64,000 bases of DNA, taken from the NCBI RefSeq assembly GCF_008710035.1, contig NZ_VYKI01000007.1, positions 111,019-175,018 of the forward strand. Direction: 5' to 3'. Below are positions 18,771 to 27,355 of this stretch, one piece after another. Both the position numbers and the translations under genes were made by a program. Within the stretch, counting starts at the first letter, position 1. Each line of letters opens with the position of its first letter. This DNA comes from Stenotrophomonas cyclobalanopsidis (GTDB taxonomy: Bacteria > Pseudomonadota > Gammaproteobacteria > Xanthomonadales > Xanthomonadaceae). The notes beneath the pieces were generated by a model, which made no database searches, was not told the origin of the DNA, and worked only from the letters and a program-made list of their open reading frames with translations.

Positions 18771-19769
18771 TCAATGCGAGCGCTGCACCGCGTAACGGGC
18801 CAGACCGCGCAGTGCGGCCACGGCATCGTTGTCGCCCAGGCCGTCGAGCGCGCGCTCGGCGGCTTCGGCGTATTCCTCGGCACGGCGGCGGCTGTAGTCC
18901 AGGCCGCCGGTGGCGCGGATGGCGGCCAGCACTTCCGGCATGGCCGAAGCGTCGCCGTCCTGCACGATGCTGCGCAGGCGCTCGCGGGTCGCGTCGTCCG
19001 AATGGGCCATCGCGTGGATCAGCGGCAGGGTCGCCTTGCCTTCGGCCAGGTCGTCACCCAGGTTCTTGCCCAGTTCCTCGGCGTTGGCCGAGTAGTCCAG
19101 GACGTCGTCGGCGATCTGGAAGGCGTAGCCCAGGTGCATGCCGTAGTCGTACAGGGCCTGCTGTGTGGTTTCGTCCACGCCGCTGGCCAGCGCGCCCAGG
19201 CGGGTGCCGGCAGCGAACAGCACCGCGGTCTTGCGCTCGATCACGCGCAGGTAGGCCGCTTCGTCGGTGTCCGGGTTGTGCACGTGCAGCAGCTGCAGCA
19301 CTTCGCCCTCGGCGATGCGGTTGGTGGTGTCGGCCAGGATCTGCATGACCGGCATGCGGTCCAGTTCCACCATCAGCTGGAAGCTGCGCGAATACAGGAA
19401 GTCACCCACCAGCACGCTCGGCGCGTTGCCCCACAGGGCATTGGCGGTGCTGCGGCCGCGCCGCAGGCTCGATTCGTCCACCACGTCGTCGTGCAGCAGG
19501 GTGGAGGTGTGGATGAACTCGATGATCGCTGCCAGCTGGTGGTGCTCGGGGCCGGCCGTGCCGACAGCATGCCCGGCCAGCATCACCAGCATCGGCCGCA
19601 GGCGCTTGCCGCCGGCGGAAATGATGTGGTCGGCGATCTGGTTGATCAGTACGACGTCCGAGGACAGCCGGTGCCGGATCAGGGCATCGACGGCGGCCAT
19701 GTCGGCCGCAGCAAGCGACTGGATCTGGGGCAGGCCCAGGGCGGGACGGGTGTCTTCGGTGATGGTCAT
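18771..19769 (-). CDS. ispB: Octaprenyl (polyprenyl) diphosphate synthase
   Basis: A 332-residue trans-polyprenyl diphosphate synthase that makes the isoprenoid side chain of ubiquinone. The first Asp-rich motif DDVVD is at 94-98 and the second DDVLD at 221-225, with GGKRLRP at 53-59. The length and the ADMAAVDALIRHRLSSDVVLINQIADHIISAGGKR start resemble E. coli IspB. The chain length of the product cannot be read from the sequence. It diverges from the alpha-glucosidase gene, with a putative LacI-type operator between them. Confidence 0.93.
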   Translation of the reverse strand: MTITEDTRPALGLPQIQSLAAADMAAVDALIRHRLSSDVVLINQIADHIISAGGKRLRPMLVMLAGHAVGTAGPEHHQLAAIIEFIHTSTLLHDDVVDESSLRRGRSTANALWGNAPSVLVGDFLYSRSFQLMVELDRMPVMQILADTTNRIAEGEVLQLLHVHNPDTDEAAYLRVIERKTAVLFAAGTRLGALASGVDETTQQALYDYGMHLGYAFQIADDVLDYSANAEELGKNLGDDLAEGKATLPLIHAMAHSDDATRERLRSIVQDGDASAMPEVLAAIRATGGLDYSRRRAEEYAEAAERALDGLGDNDAVAALRGLARYAVQRSH

Positions 19770-19875
19770 GCGATCAGGCTTTCAGGCTCACCGCCAATTA
19801 TAGGGGCTGGCCGTGAAATCGGGCGGAAACCGGCCCATCCGGCCTTTTCGCAGGGCGTTGGCCGGCCCGGCGGCG

Positions 19876-19889
19876 TGAATACGTATGCA
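19876..19889. promoter_or_regulatory. Putative LacI-type operator upstream of the alpha-glucosidase
   Basis: TGAATACGTATGCA is a near-palindromic 14-mer centred on CG, 95 bp before the alpha-glucosidase ATG. The same 14-mer occurs before the TonB receptor and in the GH97/six-hairpin promoter region, so it is probably the site of the nearby LacI-family regulator. Confidence 0.7.
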
Positions 19890-19984
19890 GGCAGCGCCAT
19901 GCCCGGGAAGCCGCCGCTAAGCTTGCCGGAGTTGGTTTTCGGCCCGCTTCCGGTGGGTCCCGCATGCCCGGAGGGGGGCTGTCG

Positions 19985-21598
19985 ATGTCGCACAATCCAT
20001 GGTGGCGCGGAGCCGTCATCTACCAGATTTACCCGCGCAGCTACCTCGACGCCAGCGGCGACGGGGTGGGCGACCTGCCGGGCATCATCCAGCGCCTGGA
20101 CCACATCGCGGCGCTGGGCGCCGATGCGATCTGGATCTCGCCGTTCTTCAAGTCGCCGATGGCCGATTTCGGCTATGACATCGCCGATTACCGCGATGTC
20201 GACCCGCTGTTCGGCAGCCTGGAGGACTTCGACCGCCTGCTGGCCAAGGCGCATGGCCTGGGCCTGAAGGTGATGATCGACCAGGTGCTCAGCCACACCT
20301 CGCTCGAGCATGCCTGGTTCCGCGAGAGCCGCCAGGATCGCACCAATCCCAAGGCCGACTGGTACGTGTGGGCCGACCCGCGCGAGGACGGCACGCCGCC
20401 CAACAACTGGCTGTCGCTGTTCGGTGGCGGCGCCTGGCAGTGGGAGCCGCGCCGCGAGCAGTACTACCTGCACAACTTCCTGGTCGACCAGCCGGACCTG
20501 AACTTCCACCACCCGGACGTGCAGCAGGCGACCCTGGACAACGTGCGGTTCTGGCTGGACCGCGGCGTGGACGGCTTCCGCCTGGACGCCATCAACTTCT
20601 GCTTCCACGACGCGCAGCTGCGCGACAACCCGCCCAAGCCGGCGGACAAGCGCGTGGGCCGCGGCTTCAGCCCGGACAACCCATACGCCTACCAGTACCA
20701 CTACTACAACAACACGCAGCCGGAAAACCTACCGTTCCTGCAGCAACTGCGCGCGCTGCTGGACGAGTACCCGGGCGCGGTGAGCCTGGGCGAGATTTCC
20801 TCGGAGGACTCGCTGGCCACCACCGCCGAGTACACCCAGGACGGCCGCCTGCACATGGGCTACAGCTTCGAGCTGCTGGTGGACGACTACAGCGCGGCCT
20901 ACATCCGTGAAACGGTCGCGCGCCTGGAAGCGGTGATGACCGAAGGCTGGCCGTGCTGGGCGGTGTCCAACCATGACGTGGAGCGGGCCGTGAGCCGCTG
21001 GGGCGGCCGTCCGTCCGACCCGCGCCTAGCCCGCATGCTGGTGGCGATGCTGTGCTCGCTGCGCGGTTCGGTCTGCCTGTACCAGGGGGAAGAGCTGGGC
21101 CTGGCCGAGGCGGAAGTCGCCTTCGAGGACCTGCAGGACCCCTACGGCATCACCTTCTGGCCGAACTTCAAGGGCCGTGATGGCTGCCGCACGCCGATGC
21201 CGTGGACCGACGCCCCGCTGGCCGGCTTCACCACCGGCAAGCCCTGGCTGCCGATCCCGGCCGAGCACCGGGCGGCGGCGGTGGCGGTGCAGGAAGCCGA
21301 CCCGGGTTCGGTCCTGGCGGCCTTCCGCGGCTTCCTCGCCTGGCGGCGGACTCAGCCGGCCCTGCAGCACGGCGACATCCGTTTCCTGGACAGTGCCGAG
21401 CCAGTGCTGCTGTTCGAGCGTATGCTTGCAGATGAAACCCTCCTGCTGGCCTTCAACCTGTCGGCCGAGTCGGTGAGCCATCCGCTGCCGCCGGGCAACT
21501 GGCAGCAGGTGGCGGTGCCGGGCCCGGATGCGGGCACGGTGCAGGGCAATGAACTCCAGCTGCCGCCGCGTGCGGTGTATTGCGCACGACGCAGCTGA
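19985..21598 (+). CDS. GH13 alpha-glucosidase, XgtA/AglA type (GH13_23)
   Basis: A 537-residue alpha-glucosidase/glucosyl transferase acting on maltose and short maltodextrins. The GH13 residues fall at nucleophile D201 (GFRLDAINF), acid/base E270 (SLGEISSED) and D331 (SNHDVER). These are the same numbers I recall for Xanthomonas campestris XgtA, which is also about 538 residues long. There is no signal peptide, so it is cytoplasmic. I start at MSHNPWWRGAV. The upstream LacI-type site suggests maltose induction, and the gene ends at a strong terminator. Confidence 0.93.
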   Translation: MSHNPWWRGAVIYQIYPRSYLDASGDGVGDLPGIIQRLDHIAALGADAIWISPFFKSPMADFGYDIADYRDVDPLFGSLEDFDRLLAKAHGLGLKVMIDQVLSHTSLEHAWFRESRQDRTNPKADWYVWADPREDGTPPNNWLSLFGGGAWQWEPRREQYYLHNFLVDQPDLNFHHPDVQQATLDNVRFWLDRGVDGFRLDAINFCFHDAQLRDNPPKPADKRVGRGFSPDNPYAYQYHYYNNTQPENLPFLQQLRALLDEYPGAVSLGEISSEDSLATTAEYTQDGRLHMGYSFELLVDDYSAAYIRETVARLEAVMTEGWPCWAVSNHDVERAVSRWGGRPSDPRLARMLVAMLCSLRGSVCLYQGEELGLAEAEVAFEDLQDPYGITFWPNFKGRDGCRTPMPWTDAPLAGFTTGKPWLPIPAEHRAAAVAVQEADPGSVLAAFRGFLAWRRTQPALQHGDIRFLDSAEPVLLFERMLADETLLLAFNLSAESVSHPLPPGNWQQVAVPGPDAGTVQGNELQLPPRAVYCARRS

Positions 21599-21625
21599 CC
21601 GATTTCTCCGGTGGCGGTACTTGCG

Positions 21626-21657
21626 GGGACGGGGCCGAAGCGCCCCGTCCCTTTTTT
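21626..21657 (+). terminator. Rho-independent terminator of the alpha-glucosidase gene
   Basis: A 10-bp stem, GGGACGGGGC/GCCCCGTCCC, is followed by TTTTTT, starting 27 bp after the stop codon. Confidence 0.88.
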
Positions 21658-21803
21658 GTGGGTGGCTGTTCGCAGGTGCTTTGCAAGTTCTGGAATGGCG
21701 TTGACCGGGGCAGGGAGGCGATATTGATTGAGGCGATCAGCTGTGCGCTGATGTTCTCTTGACCTCCTGCTAAGCGAATCCTCGCCGTGCGTGGATGCAC
21801 TTG

Positions 21804-21826
21804 GTAGATCCACGCCATGCGTGGAT
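21804..21826. repeat. Short palindrome, CCACGCATGGCGTGG type
   Basis: GTAG followed by the ATCCACGCCATGCGTGGAT palindrome. It resembles the elements at 16580 and 17194 and has the same GTAG head as SMAG repeats. Confidence 0.6.
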
Positions 21827-21852
21827 GTGGTGGCTGTAGCGGTGTCGACGCG

Positions 21853-21884
21853 CAAAAGAAAACCCGCTGCCTGCGCAGCGGGTT
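21853..21884 (-). terminator. Terminator downstream of the TonB receptor gene
   Basis: The perfect 10-bp stem AACCCGCTGC/GCAGCGGGTT (loop CTGC) is followed on the minus strand by TTCTTTTG. It lies about 160 bp past the receptor stop, beyond the REP cluster. Confidence 0.75.
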
Positions 21885-21909
21885 TCCGGTCCTGCTCCCC
21901 GTGTTGCGT

Positions 21910-22031
21910 CGCCGGGCATGGCCCGGCGCTACCGATTCAGGACCGCCGGGCATGGCCCGGCGCTACCGATTCAGCACCGCCGGGCATGGCCCGGCGCTAC
22001 CGGTGGGTTGCCGGCCAGCGGCCGGCACTAC
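21910..22031. repeat. Four REP units, three in a 34-bp tandem array
   Basis: Three CGCCGGGCATGGCCCGGCGCTAC palindromes begin at 21910, 21944 and 21978, an exact 34-bp period. A fourth, diverged GCCGGCCAGCGGCCGGCACTAC follows at 22010-22031. Confidence 0.85.
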
Positions 22032-22040
22032 CGATCGTGG

Positions 22041-24797
22041 TCAGAACTTGTAGTTCACGCCCAGCACGTAGGTGCGGCCCCACTCGATGTATTCCAGCGG
22101 GCGGTCCGTGGTGCCGGCATAGGTGCGGTACGGCTCGTTGGTCAGGTTGCTTCCCTGCAGCAGCAGGGTCAGGCCACGCAGGGCACTGCTGTCGCTGAAG
22201 GTGTAGCTGATCTGCGCATCGGTCACGTTCTCGCCCACCACGTAACGCAGCGTGCGGTTGCCGTTGAAGTTGCCGATCTCACCGATGAAGTCCGAACGAC
22301 GGCGCTGGCTCACGCGCGCTTCGAAGCCGTTGCGCTCGAAGTAGGCGGTGAAGTTGTACACGCGCTCGGACAGGCCGGGCAGGCTGATCGGATCCGAACC
22401 CACGCTGGAGGCGCTTTCCGGGTCGAGGATCTTGATGTCGCTCTTGTTGAAGGTGGCACTGGCCTGCACGCCGAAGCCACGCAGGCTGTCGGTCAGCATG
22501 TCCAGCGGGAACGATGCCGTCAGTTCCAGGCCCTTCAGCGTGCCGCCCTTGCCGTTTTCCGGGGTGGAGAACGTGCCGGTGGTCAGCACCGGTGCGGTCA
22601 TGCCCGGCGGCGGCACGTAGCTGCCCAGCAGGTCGGTGAAGTCGTAGTCGTCCACCGACTGGGTGTAGACGTAGCTCTTCAGGTCCTTGTAGAAGATCGC
22701 GGCGGCCACGTAGGCCTTTTCACCGAAGTACTTCTCGTAGGACAGGTCCAGCGCGGTGGCACGCCACGGATCCAGCAGCGGGTTGCCGCCGCTGCCGCCG
22801 GGCTTGCCGGTGGCGGTATCCACGCCGAACTCCAGGCCGGCACGCATCTGGTCCACGCGCGGGCGCGCGACCTGCTTGGCCGCGGCGAAGCGCAGCGTCT
22901 GCTGGTGCGGGAACATGAAGGCCAGGTTCAAGCTCGGCAGCCAGTCGTTGTAGGTCTTGCCGTTGGAGTACGGCTGGATGTTGCTGCCGGCCGGCTGCGA
23001 GCTGTCCCAGTAGCGCGAATCCGAACTCTGGTCGGTGTGCTGCATCTGCACGCCGATGTTGCCGCGCACACCCACCTCACCGATGTCGGTGTTGATGTTC
23101 AGGCGCGCCCAGGCGGTGGTGATCTTTTCCTGCACCACCCACGACTTCGGGATCAGGTAGTCGAGGTTGTCGACCGGGTTGAAGGTCATGTAGCGGCCCA
23201 CGGCCGCCGGCACGTTCCAGGCCGGGATGTAGCCGATGCCGGCAAAGCCCAGGTTGACCGGCGCGTACTGCAGGTCCGAGGCGATGTTGGCATCGCCCTG
23301 CGCACCCAGCAGGATGTTGCCTTCGGACTGGGTCTTGGTCTTGCGGCGGTCGGCGTAGTTCACGCCGATGTCCACGTCCGGTGCCCACGAGGCGATGGCC
23401 TCCGGCAGGGCGATGGTCGCGGCCAGCTTGGCGCCCTTCAGGCGGTCTTCCACCTGCGGCACCTTGCCGTAGCCGGAGCCGTAGATGGTGTTGGTCAGGA
23501 ACAGCGCATTGGGATCGGAGTAATCCAGGCCCGGGCTGATCTGCGAGAAGCCGTTCGGGCGGATCTGCAGGCCGATGGTGTCCAGCTGCGGCATCGGGGT
23601 CAGCTGCAGGTTGTTTTCCAGGTTCAGCTCATCGCGCGTGGCCTTGGAGTAGTTCACATCGGCGACGAGCTTGACGCTGCCGAAGGTGAACTCGTTGTTC
23701 CAGCCGAACGCATCGATCTTGTCCTTGCGCTTGTTGTACATGCCGCGCACCAGCGGGTACACGCCGCTGGCGGTGCCACCGGTGAAGGTGCCATCGGCAT
23801 TGACCTGCGGGTTGCTGATCAGCAGGCCCGGGGTATAGCCACCATTGAAGTTGCTCAGGTTGAGCTCGAACTGGTTGGCGGTGTCGATCTGCTCGGCTTC
23901 GGTGTGGAACGCATCGAAGGTGCTGGTCCAGGCGTTGTTCGGCCGGAACTGGATGGTGGCCATCACGCCGTCGCGCTTGTTGTTGCCGGTACGGCGCAGC
24001 GCCTTGATGCCATCGGAGAAGTACGTGCCTGCGGCCACGCCCGGGCGGTTGCCGTTGGTGGTCTGCTCGGTGGTCCACGGCTCGTACAGGCCGACCTGGT
24101 TTTCCTGGATCGGGTTGTCGCTGTGCGCGTAGCCGATCGAGATGCCCAGGGTCTTGTCGAAGAACTGGTCGATGTAGCTGGCGCTGAAACGGTTGCCGAA
24201 TTCATCGACATTGGCGGCTTCGCCGAGCGAACTCTTCTGCAGGCGGCCGCTGACGGCGATCACGCGGTCGGGGAAGCTGAGCGGGCGCACGGTCTGCATG
24301 TCGATGGTGCCCGACAGGCCCTGGCCGACCAGGGCGGCGTCCGGGGTCTTGTAGACGGTCACGCCGTTCACCAGTTCCGAGGGGTACTGGTCGAACTCGA
24401 CGCTGCGGTTGTCGCCGGTGCTGACCACTTCACGCCCGTTGAGCAGGGTGGTGGCGAAGTCGGGCGACAGGCCGCGCACGCTGATGACCTGGGCACGGCC
24501 GGCCACGCGCTGTGCGGCCAGGCCGGGCAGGCGGCCCAGCGATTCGGCGATGCTGACGTCGGGCAGCTTGCCGATGTCTTCGGCCGAGATCGCTTCGACC
24601 ACCGAGGTGGCGTCCTGCTTGATCGCAATGGCGTTTTCGATGCCGCGGCGGATGCCGGTGACCTGCACGGTGTCCAGGTTGGTGGCGGACGTACCGGTGG
24701 TGGCTTCGGTGGACTGCGTGGATTGCGCCGATGCCAGCGACGGCACCAGTGCAACGGCCAGCGCCAGACTCAGCGCGGTGCGCGTGTGGTTCAACAT
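22041..24797 (-). CDS. TonB-dependent outer-membrane receptor (probably maltodextrin)
   Basis: A 918-residue receptor that imports substrate through the outer membrane using TonB energy. It has a signal peptide (MLNHTRTALSLALAVALVPSLASA), a TonB-box-like DTVQVTG stretch after residue 40, a plug domain (ISAEDIGKLPDVSIAESLGRLPG) and a beta-barrel ending with the aromatic YVLGVNYKF. The size and the GIRRGIENAIAIKQ segment are those of the large Xanthomonas carbohydrate receptors. Flanking amylolytic genes and the shared operator suggest maltose/maltodextrins. A GGGAGGGG ribosome site precedes the ATG. Confidence 0.9.
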   Translation of the reverse strand: MLNHTRTALSLALAVALVPSLASAQSTQSTEATTGTSATNLDTVQVTGIRRGIENAIAIKQDATSVVEAISAEDIGKLPDVSIAESLGRLPGLAAQRVAGRAQVISVRGLSPDFATTLLNGREVVSTGDNRSVEFDQYPSELVNGVTVYKTPDAALVGQGLSGTIDMQTVRPLSFPDRVIAVSGRLQKSSLGEAANVDEFGNRFSASYIDQFFDKTLGISIGYAHSDNPIQENQVGLYEPWTTEQTTNGNRPGVAAGTYFSDGIKALRRTGNNKRDGVMATIQFRPNNAWTSTFDAFHTEAEQIDTANQFELNLSNFNGGYTPGLLISNPQVNADGTFTGGTASGVYPLVRGMYNKRKDKIDAFGWNNEFTFGSVKLVADVNYSKATRDELNLENNLQLTPMPQLDTIGLQIRPNGFSQISPGLDYSDPNALFLTNTIYGSGYGKVPQVEDRLKGAKLAATIALPEAIASWAPDVDIGVNYADRRKTKTQSEGNILLGAQGDANIASDLQYAPVNLGFAGIGYIPAWNVPAAVGRYMTFNPVDNLDYLIPKSWVVQEKITTAWARLNINTDIGEVGVRGNIGVQMQHTDQSSDSRYWDSSQPAGSNIQPYSNGKTYNDWLPSLNLAFMFPHQQTLRFAAAKQVARPRVDQMRAGLEFGVDTATGKPGGSGGNPLLDPWRATALDLSYEKYFGEKAYVAAAIFYKDLKSYVYTQSVDDYDFTDLLGSYVPPPGMTAPVLTTGTFSTPENGKGGTLKGLELTASFPLDMLTDSLRGFGVQASATFNKSDIKILDPESASSVGSDPISLPGLSERVYNFTAYFERNGFEARVSQRRRSDFIGEIGNFNGNRTLRYVVGENVTDAQISYTFSDSSALRGLTLLLQGSNLTNEPYRTYAGTTDRPLEYIEWGRTYVLGVNYKF

Positions 24798-24921
24798 TTT
24801 CCCCTCCCAGGCAATGTTGTAGAGCATCTTGTGGTCGTCCCGGCGGTGCCGTGGACGTGCGACGCGGTGGCCGCTGTCGTCGCCGCTATGGTAGGCAGCG
24901 GCTTCTCCGCGGGAATCACCC

Positions 24922-24935
24922 TGCATACGTATTCA
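24922..24935. promoter_or_regulatory. Putative LacI-type operator upstream of the TonB receptor
   Basis: TGCATACGTATTCA is the exact reverse complement of the 14-mer at 19876 and 27193. It lies 125 bp before the receptor ATG. Confidence 0.7.
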
Positions 24936-24989
24936 ATGGCTTTCACAGCGTTGTAATCGATTCCAGTGCCCGTATCCCGGCGCTGTGCG

Positions 24990-25048
24990 CCGCCGCCCGA
25001 GCGTGGGCTCGGGCGCTACCGTGGAGGGCCGAGCCCATGCTCGGCTGC
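24990..25048. repeat. Two REP-like palindromes
   Basis: One palindrome (GCCCGAGCGTGGGCTCGGGCGCTAC) and one GCCGAGCCCATGCTCGGCTGC unit lie between the GH97 stop and the receptor promoter. Confidence 0.6.
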
Positions 25049-25067
25049 GGTTCCATCGGCCCGCGAT

Positions 25068-27119
25068 TCAGAGCGGGGTGAACCGGATCGCCTGGCCACC
25101 GCCCGGTGCCAGCACCAGGGTCAGTGCATCGGCGCTGGTCACCTCGCGCGTCTCGCGCTTGAACGCGAACGGATTGCTGCGGAAATCCGCGCCTTCGCCA
25201 TCGCGGTAGATCTCCGCGCGGTAGCGCACGCCCGGTTCCAGGAAGCCCAGCGATACCGGCAGCACGCGTCCGTGTTCATCGGTGATGCTGCCCAGGAACC
25301 AGTCACGGCTGTTGCGGTCGCGGCGCACGATCGTCACGTAGTCGCCCACTTCGCCATCCAGCACGCGGCTCTGTTCCCAGTCCACCGCCACGTCCTCGAT
25401 GAAGCGGAACGCCTCGCGGTGCTGCAGGTAGTGCTCGGGCAGGTCGGCGGCCATCTGGATCGGGCTGTACAGCACCACGTACAGCGCCAGCTGGCGGGCC
25501 AGCGTGCTGGGAATGGCCTGGCCGTGGCGGCCCTTCAGGCTGAGGATGCCGGGCGTGTAGTCGAACGGGCCGGCCAGCATGCGGGTGAACACCAGGTTGA
25601 CCTCGTGCTCGGGCGGGTTCGGCGGCTGGCCCCAGGCGTTGTACTCCATGCCGCGCGCGCCTTCGCGCGAGATCCAGTTGGGGTAGGTGCGGCGCAGGCC
25701 GGTGTCCTTGATCGGCTCGTGCGGATTCACCGACAGGTGCCGGCGCGCGGCTTCCTGCACCACCTTCAGGTGGTGGCGGGCCATGAACTGGCCGTCATGC
25801 CACTCGCGCCAGAGCGGGCCTCCGGCCGGATTGCGGCGGTCGACCTGGCCGTCATCGCAGACGTAGCCGGTCTTGAACTGGTCCACGCCCAGCCGCGCAT
25901 ACAGGTCCAGCGCGGCGCCCAGCTGGTCTTCGTAGTGCTCGATGGCGCAGCCGGTTTCGTGGTGGCCGATCAGGTGCACGCCCTTCTTCAGGCCGTGCGC
26001 GGACAGCGCCTCGATATCGAAGTCCGGCGTGGCACGGGTGAAATCGAAGTCGTAACCGTTGCCGACCCACATGCCGTCCCAGCCGGGATTCCAGCCTTCC
26101 ACCAGCACGCCGCGGAAGCCATGCGCGGCGGCGAAGTCGATGACCTTCTTCGTCTTCGCGGTGGTGGCGGCGTGCTTCGGGCCGGTCGCCCAGCTCTCGT
26201 TGTCCAGGTGCATCGACCACCAGACGCCCAGGTACTTGGCCGGTTTCACCCAGCTCACATCGCCCAGTGCATTGGGTTCGTTGAGGTTGAGGATCAGGTC
26301 CGATTCGACCAGGCCACCGGCGCGGTCGGCGATCTGCAGCGTGCGCCACGGCGTGGCGAACGGCAGGGCACGGCGCACCTTCCAGCCTTCGGCCGAGGGC
26401 GAAAGCTGCGCGCGCAGGCGCTGGCCCTCGGTGCGGCGCAGCCACATGCCGGCGTAGTCCACCAGCGCGGCCTCGTGGATGGCCACGTGCAGGCCGTCGT
26501 GGCTGCGCAGGGTCATCGGCGTGTGCACCAGCGGCACTTCGCGCAGCGGCGTGCGCTGGTAGAGGTATTCGTAGTGGATCGGCTCGCCGGCCGGAATCCA
26601 CCAGGCGGTCGAGTCGGGCGCAATGGCGAACTCGGTCAGCTCGTCATCGACGATCGCCTCGCGCAGGTTGGGCTGCTCGGGGAACACATAGCGGAAGCCG
26701 AGGCCGTCGTCGTAGACGCGGAACACCACGTCCAGGCGGCGCTTGCTGCCGGTGGTCTCGGCCAGCTGCACGGTCAGCTCGTTGAAGTGGTTGCGGGTGA
26801 CCCGGCGCTCGCCCCAGGGCTGTTCCCAAGTGTCATCGACGCTGCGCTGCTGCTGGCCGAGCAGGGCGAAATCGCGGTCCAGGCGGCCATCGCGCAGTTC
26901 AAAGCCCAGCTTCGAATCGGCCACCACGGGCTCGCCGAAGCGCTCGACGCGGTAGCGCGCGGTGCCACCGTCCAGCACCAGGCTGACCTTGAGCACCTTG
27001 CCCGGCGATTCCACGCTGGCCACCTGTGGCGCGGCCTGGGCCAGGGCAGCCAGGCCCAGCAGGGCCAGGCCGAACACGTGCGCGAACATCGCGCGGATTG
27101 CAGCAGATGAAGCCGGCAT
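25068..27119 (-). CDS. GH97 glycoside hydrolase (probable alpha-glucosidase)
   Basis: A 683-residue exported glycosidase with signal peptide MPASSAAIRAMFAHVFGLALLGLAALAQA. The family GH97 layout is visible: an N-terminal beta-sandwich, then the barrel with YLGVWWSMHL, GVLVEGWNPGWDG, VNPHEPIKDTG and MEYNAWGQPPNPPEHEV, where the conserved glutamates lie. The segment GVDQFKTGYV lacks the aspartate expected of retaining (galactosidase-like) members, which favours the inverting SusB-type alpha-glucosidase; that is an inference. It diverges from the six-hairpin gene across a putative operator. Confidence 0.88.
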   Translation of the reverse strand: MPASSAAIRAMFAHVFGLALLGLAALAQAAPQVASVESPGKVLKVSLVLDGGTARYRVERFGEPVVADSKLGFELRDGRLDRDFALLGQQQRSVDDTWEQPWGERRVTRNHFNELTVQLAETTGSKRRLDVVFRVYDDGLGFRYVFPEQPNLREAIVDDELTEFAIAPDSTAWWIPAGEPIHYEYLYQRTPLREVPLVHTPMTLRSHDGLHVAIHEAALVDYAGMWLRRTEGQRLRAQLSPSAEGWKVRRALPFATPWRTLQIADRAGGLVESDLILNLNEPNALGDVSWVKPAKYLGVWWSMHLDNESWATGPKHAATTAKTKKVIDFAAAHGFRGVLVEGWNPGWDGMWVGNGYDFDFTRATPDFDIEALSAHGLKKGVHLIGHHETGCAIEHYEDQLGAALDLYARLGVDQFKTGYVCDDGQVDRRNPAGGPLWREWHDGQFMARHHLKVVQEAARRHLSVNPHEPIKDTGLRRTYPNWISREGARGMEYNAWGQPPNPPEHEVNLVFTRMLAGPFDYTPGILSLKGRHGQAIPSTLARQLALYVVLYSPIQMAADLPEHYLQHREAFRFIEDVAVDWEQSRVLDGEVGDYVTIVRRDRNSRDWFLGSITDEHGRVLPVSLGFLEPGVRYRAEIYRDGEGADFRSNPFAFKRETREVTSADALTLVLAPGGGQAIRFTPL

Positions 27120-27192
27120 TTCCCCTCCCAAGGCGCCGTTGGCAGACCCGGACCATAAGCCAGCGTGGGCGCCGCTCTTCACGCAACTGCGA

Positions 27193-27206
27193 TGAATACG
27201 TATGCA
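27193..27206. promoter_or_regulatory. Putative LacI-type operator between GH97 and six-hairpin genes
   Basis: TGAATACGTATGCA, identical to the 19876 site, lies 74 bp from the GH97 start and 150 bp from the start of the rightward operon, so one site could control both directions. Confidence 0.7.
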
Positions 27207-27355
27207 ACTGGCCTCAGGTTGCGGCGCCGCGTCTACCATGGGGCCAAGGCACCTTGAGGGAGGCGCCGCGCCCGCGCACCGTCCAAGGTGGCGCGGACCC
27301 ATAACGGTGCAGAGAGGGAGGGAGGTCGACGGGCGCAAGCCGGTCTGCCGCTTCG

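Larger units (their letters stand above)
21658..22040. other. Intergenic region holding a terminator and a REP cluster
   Basis: Between the alpha-glucosidase terminator and the TonB receptor stop. It contains an AT-richer stretch without a gene (21660-21780), a CCACGCATGGCGTGG-type palindrome (21804-21826), a minus-strand terminator and a cluster of four REP units. Confidence 0.6.

Noticed and set aside
21910..22031. 34-bp periodic repeats as a CRISPR array
   Set aside because: The repeating unit is itself a palindrome with a constant 11-bp spacer, there are no unique spacers, and no cas genes are near.
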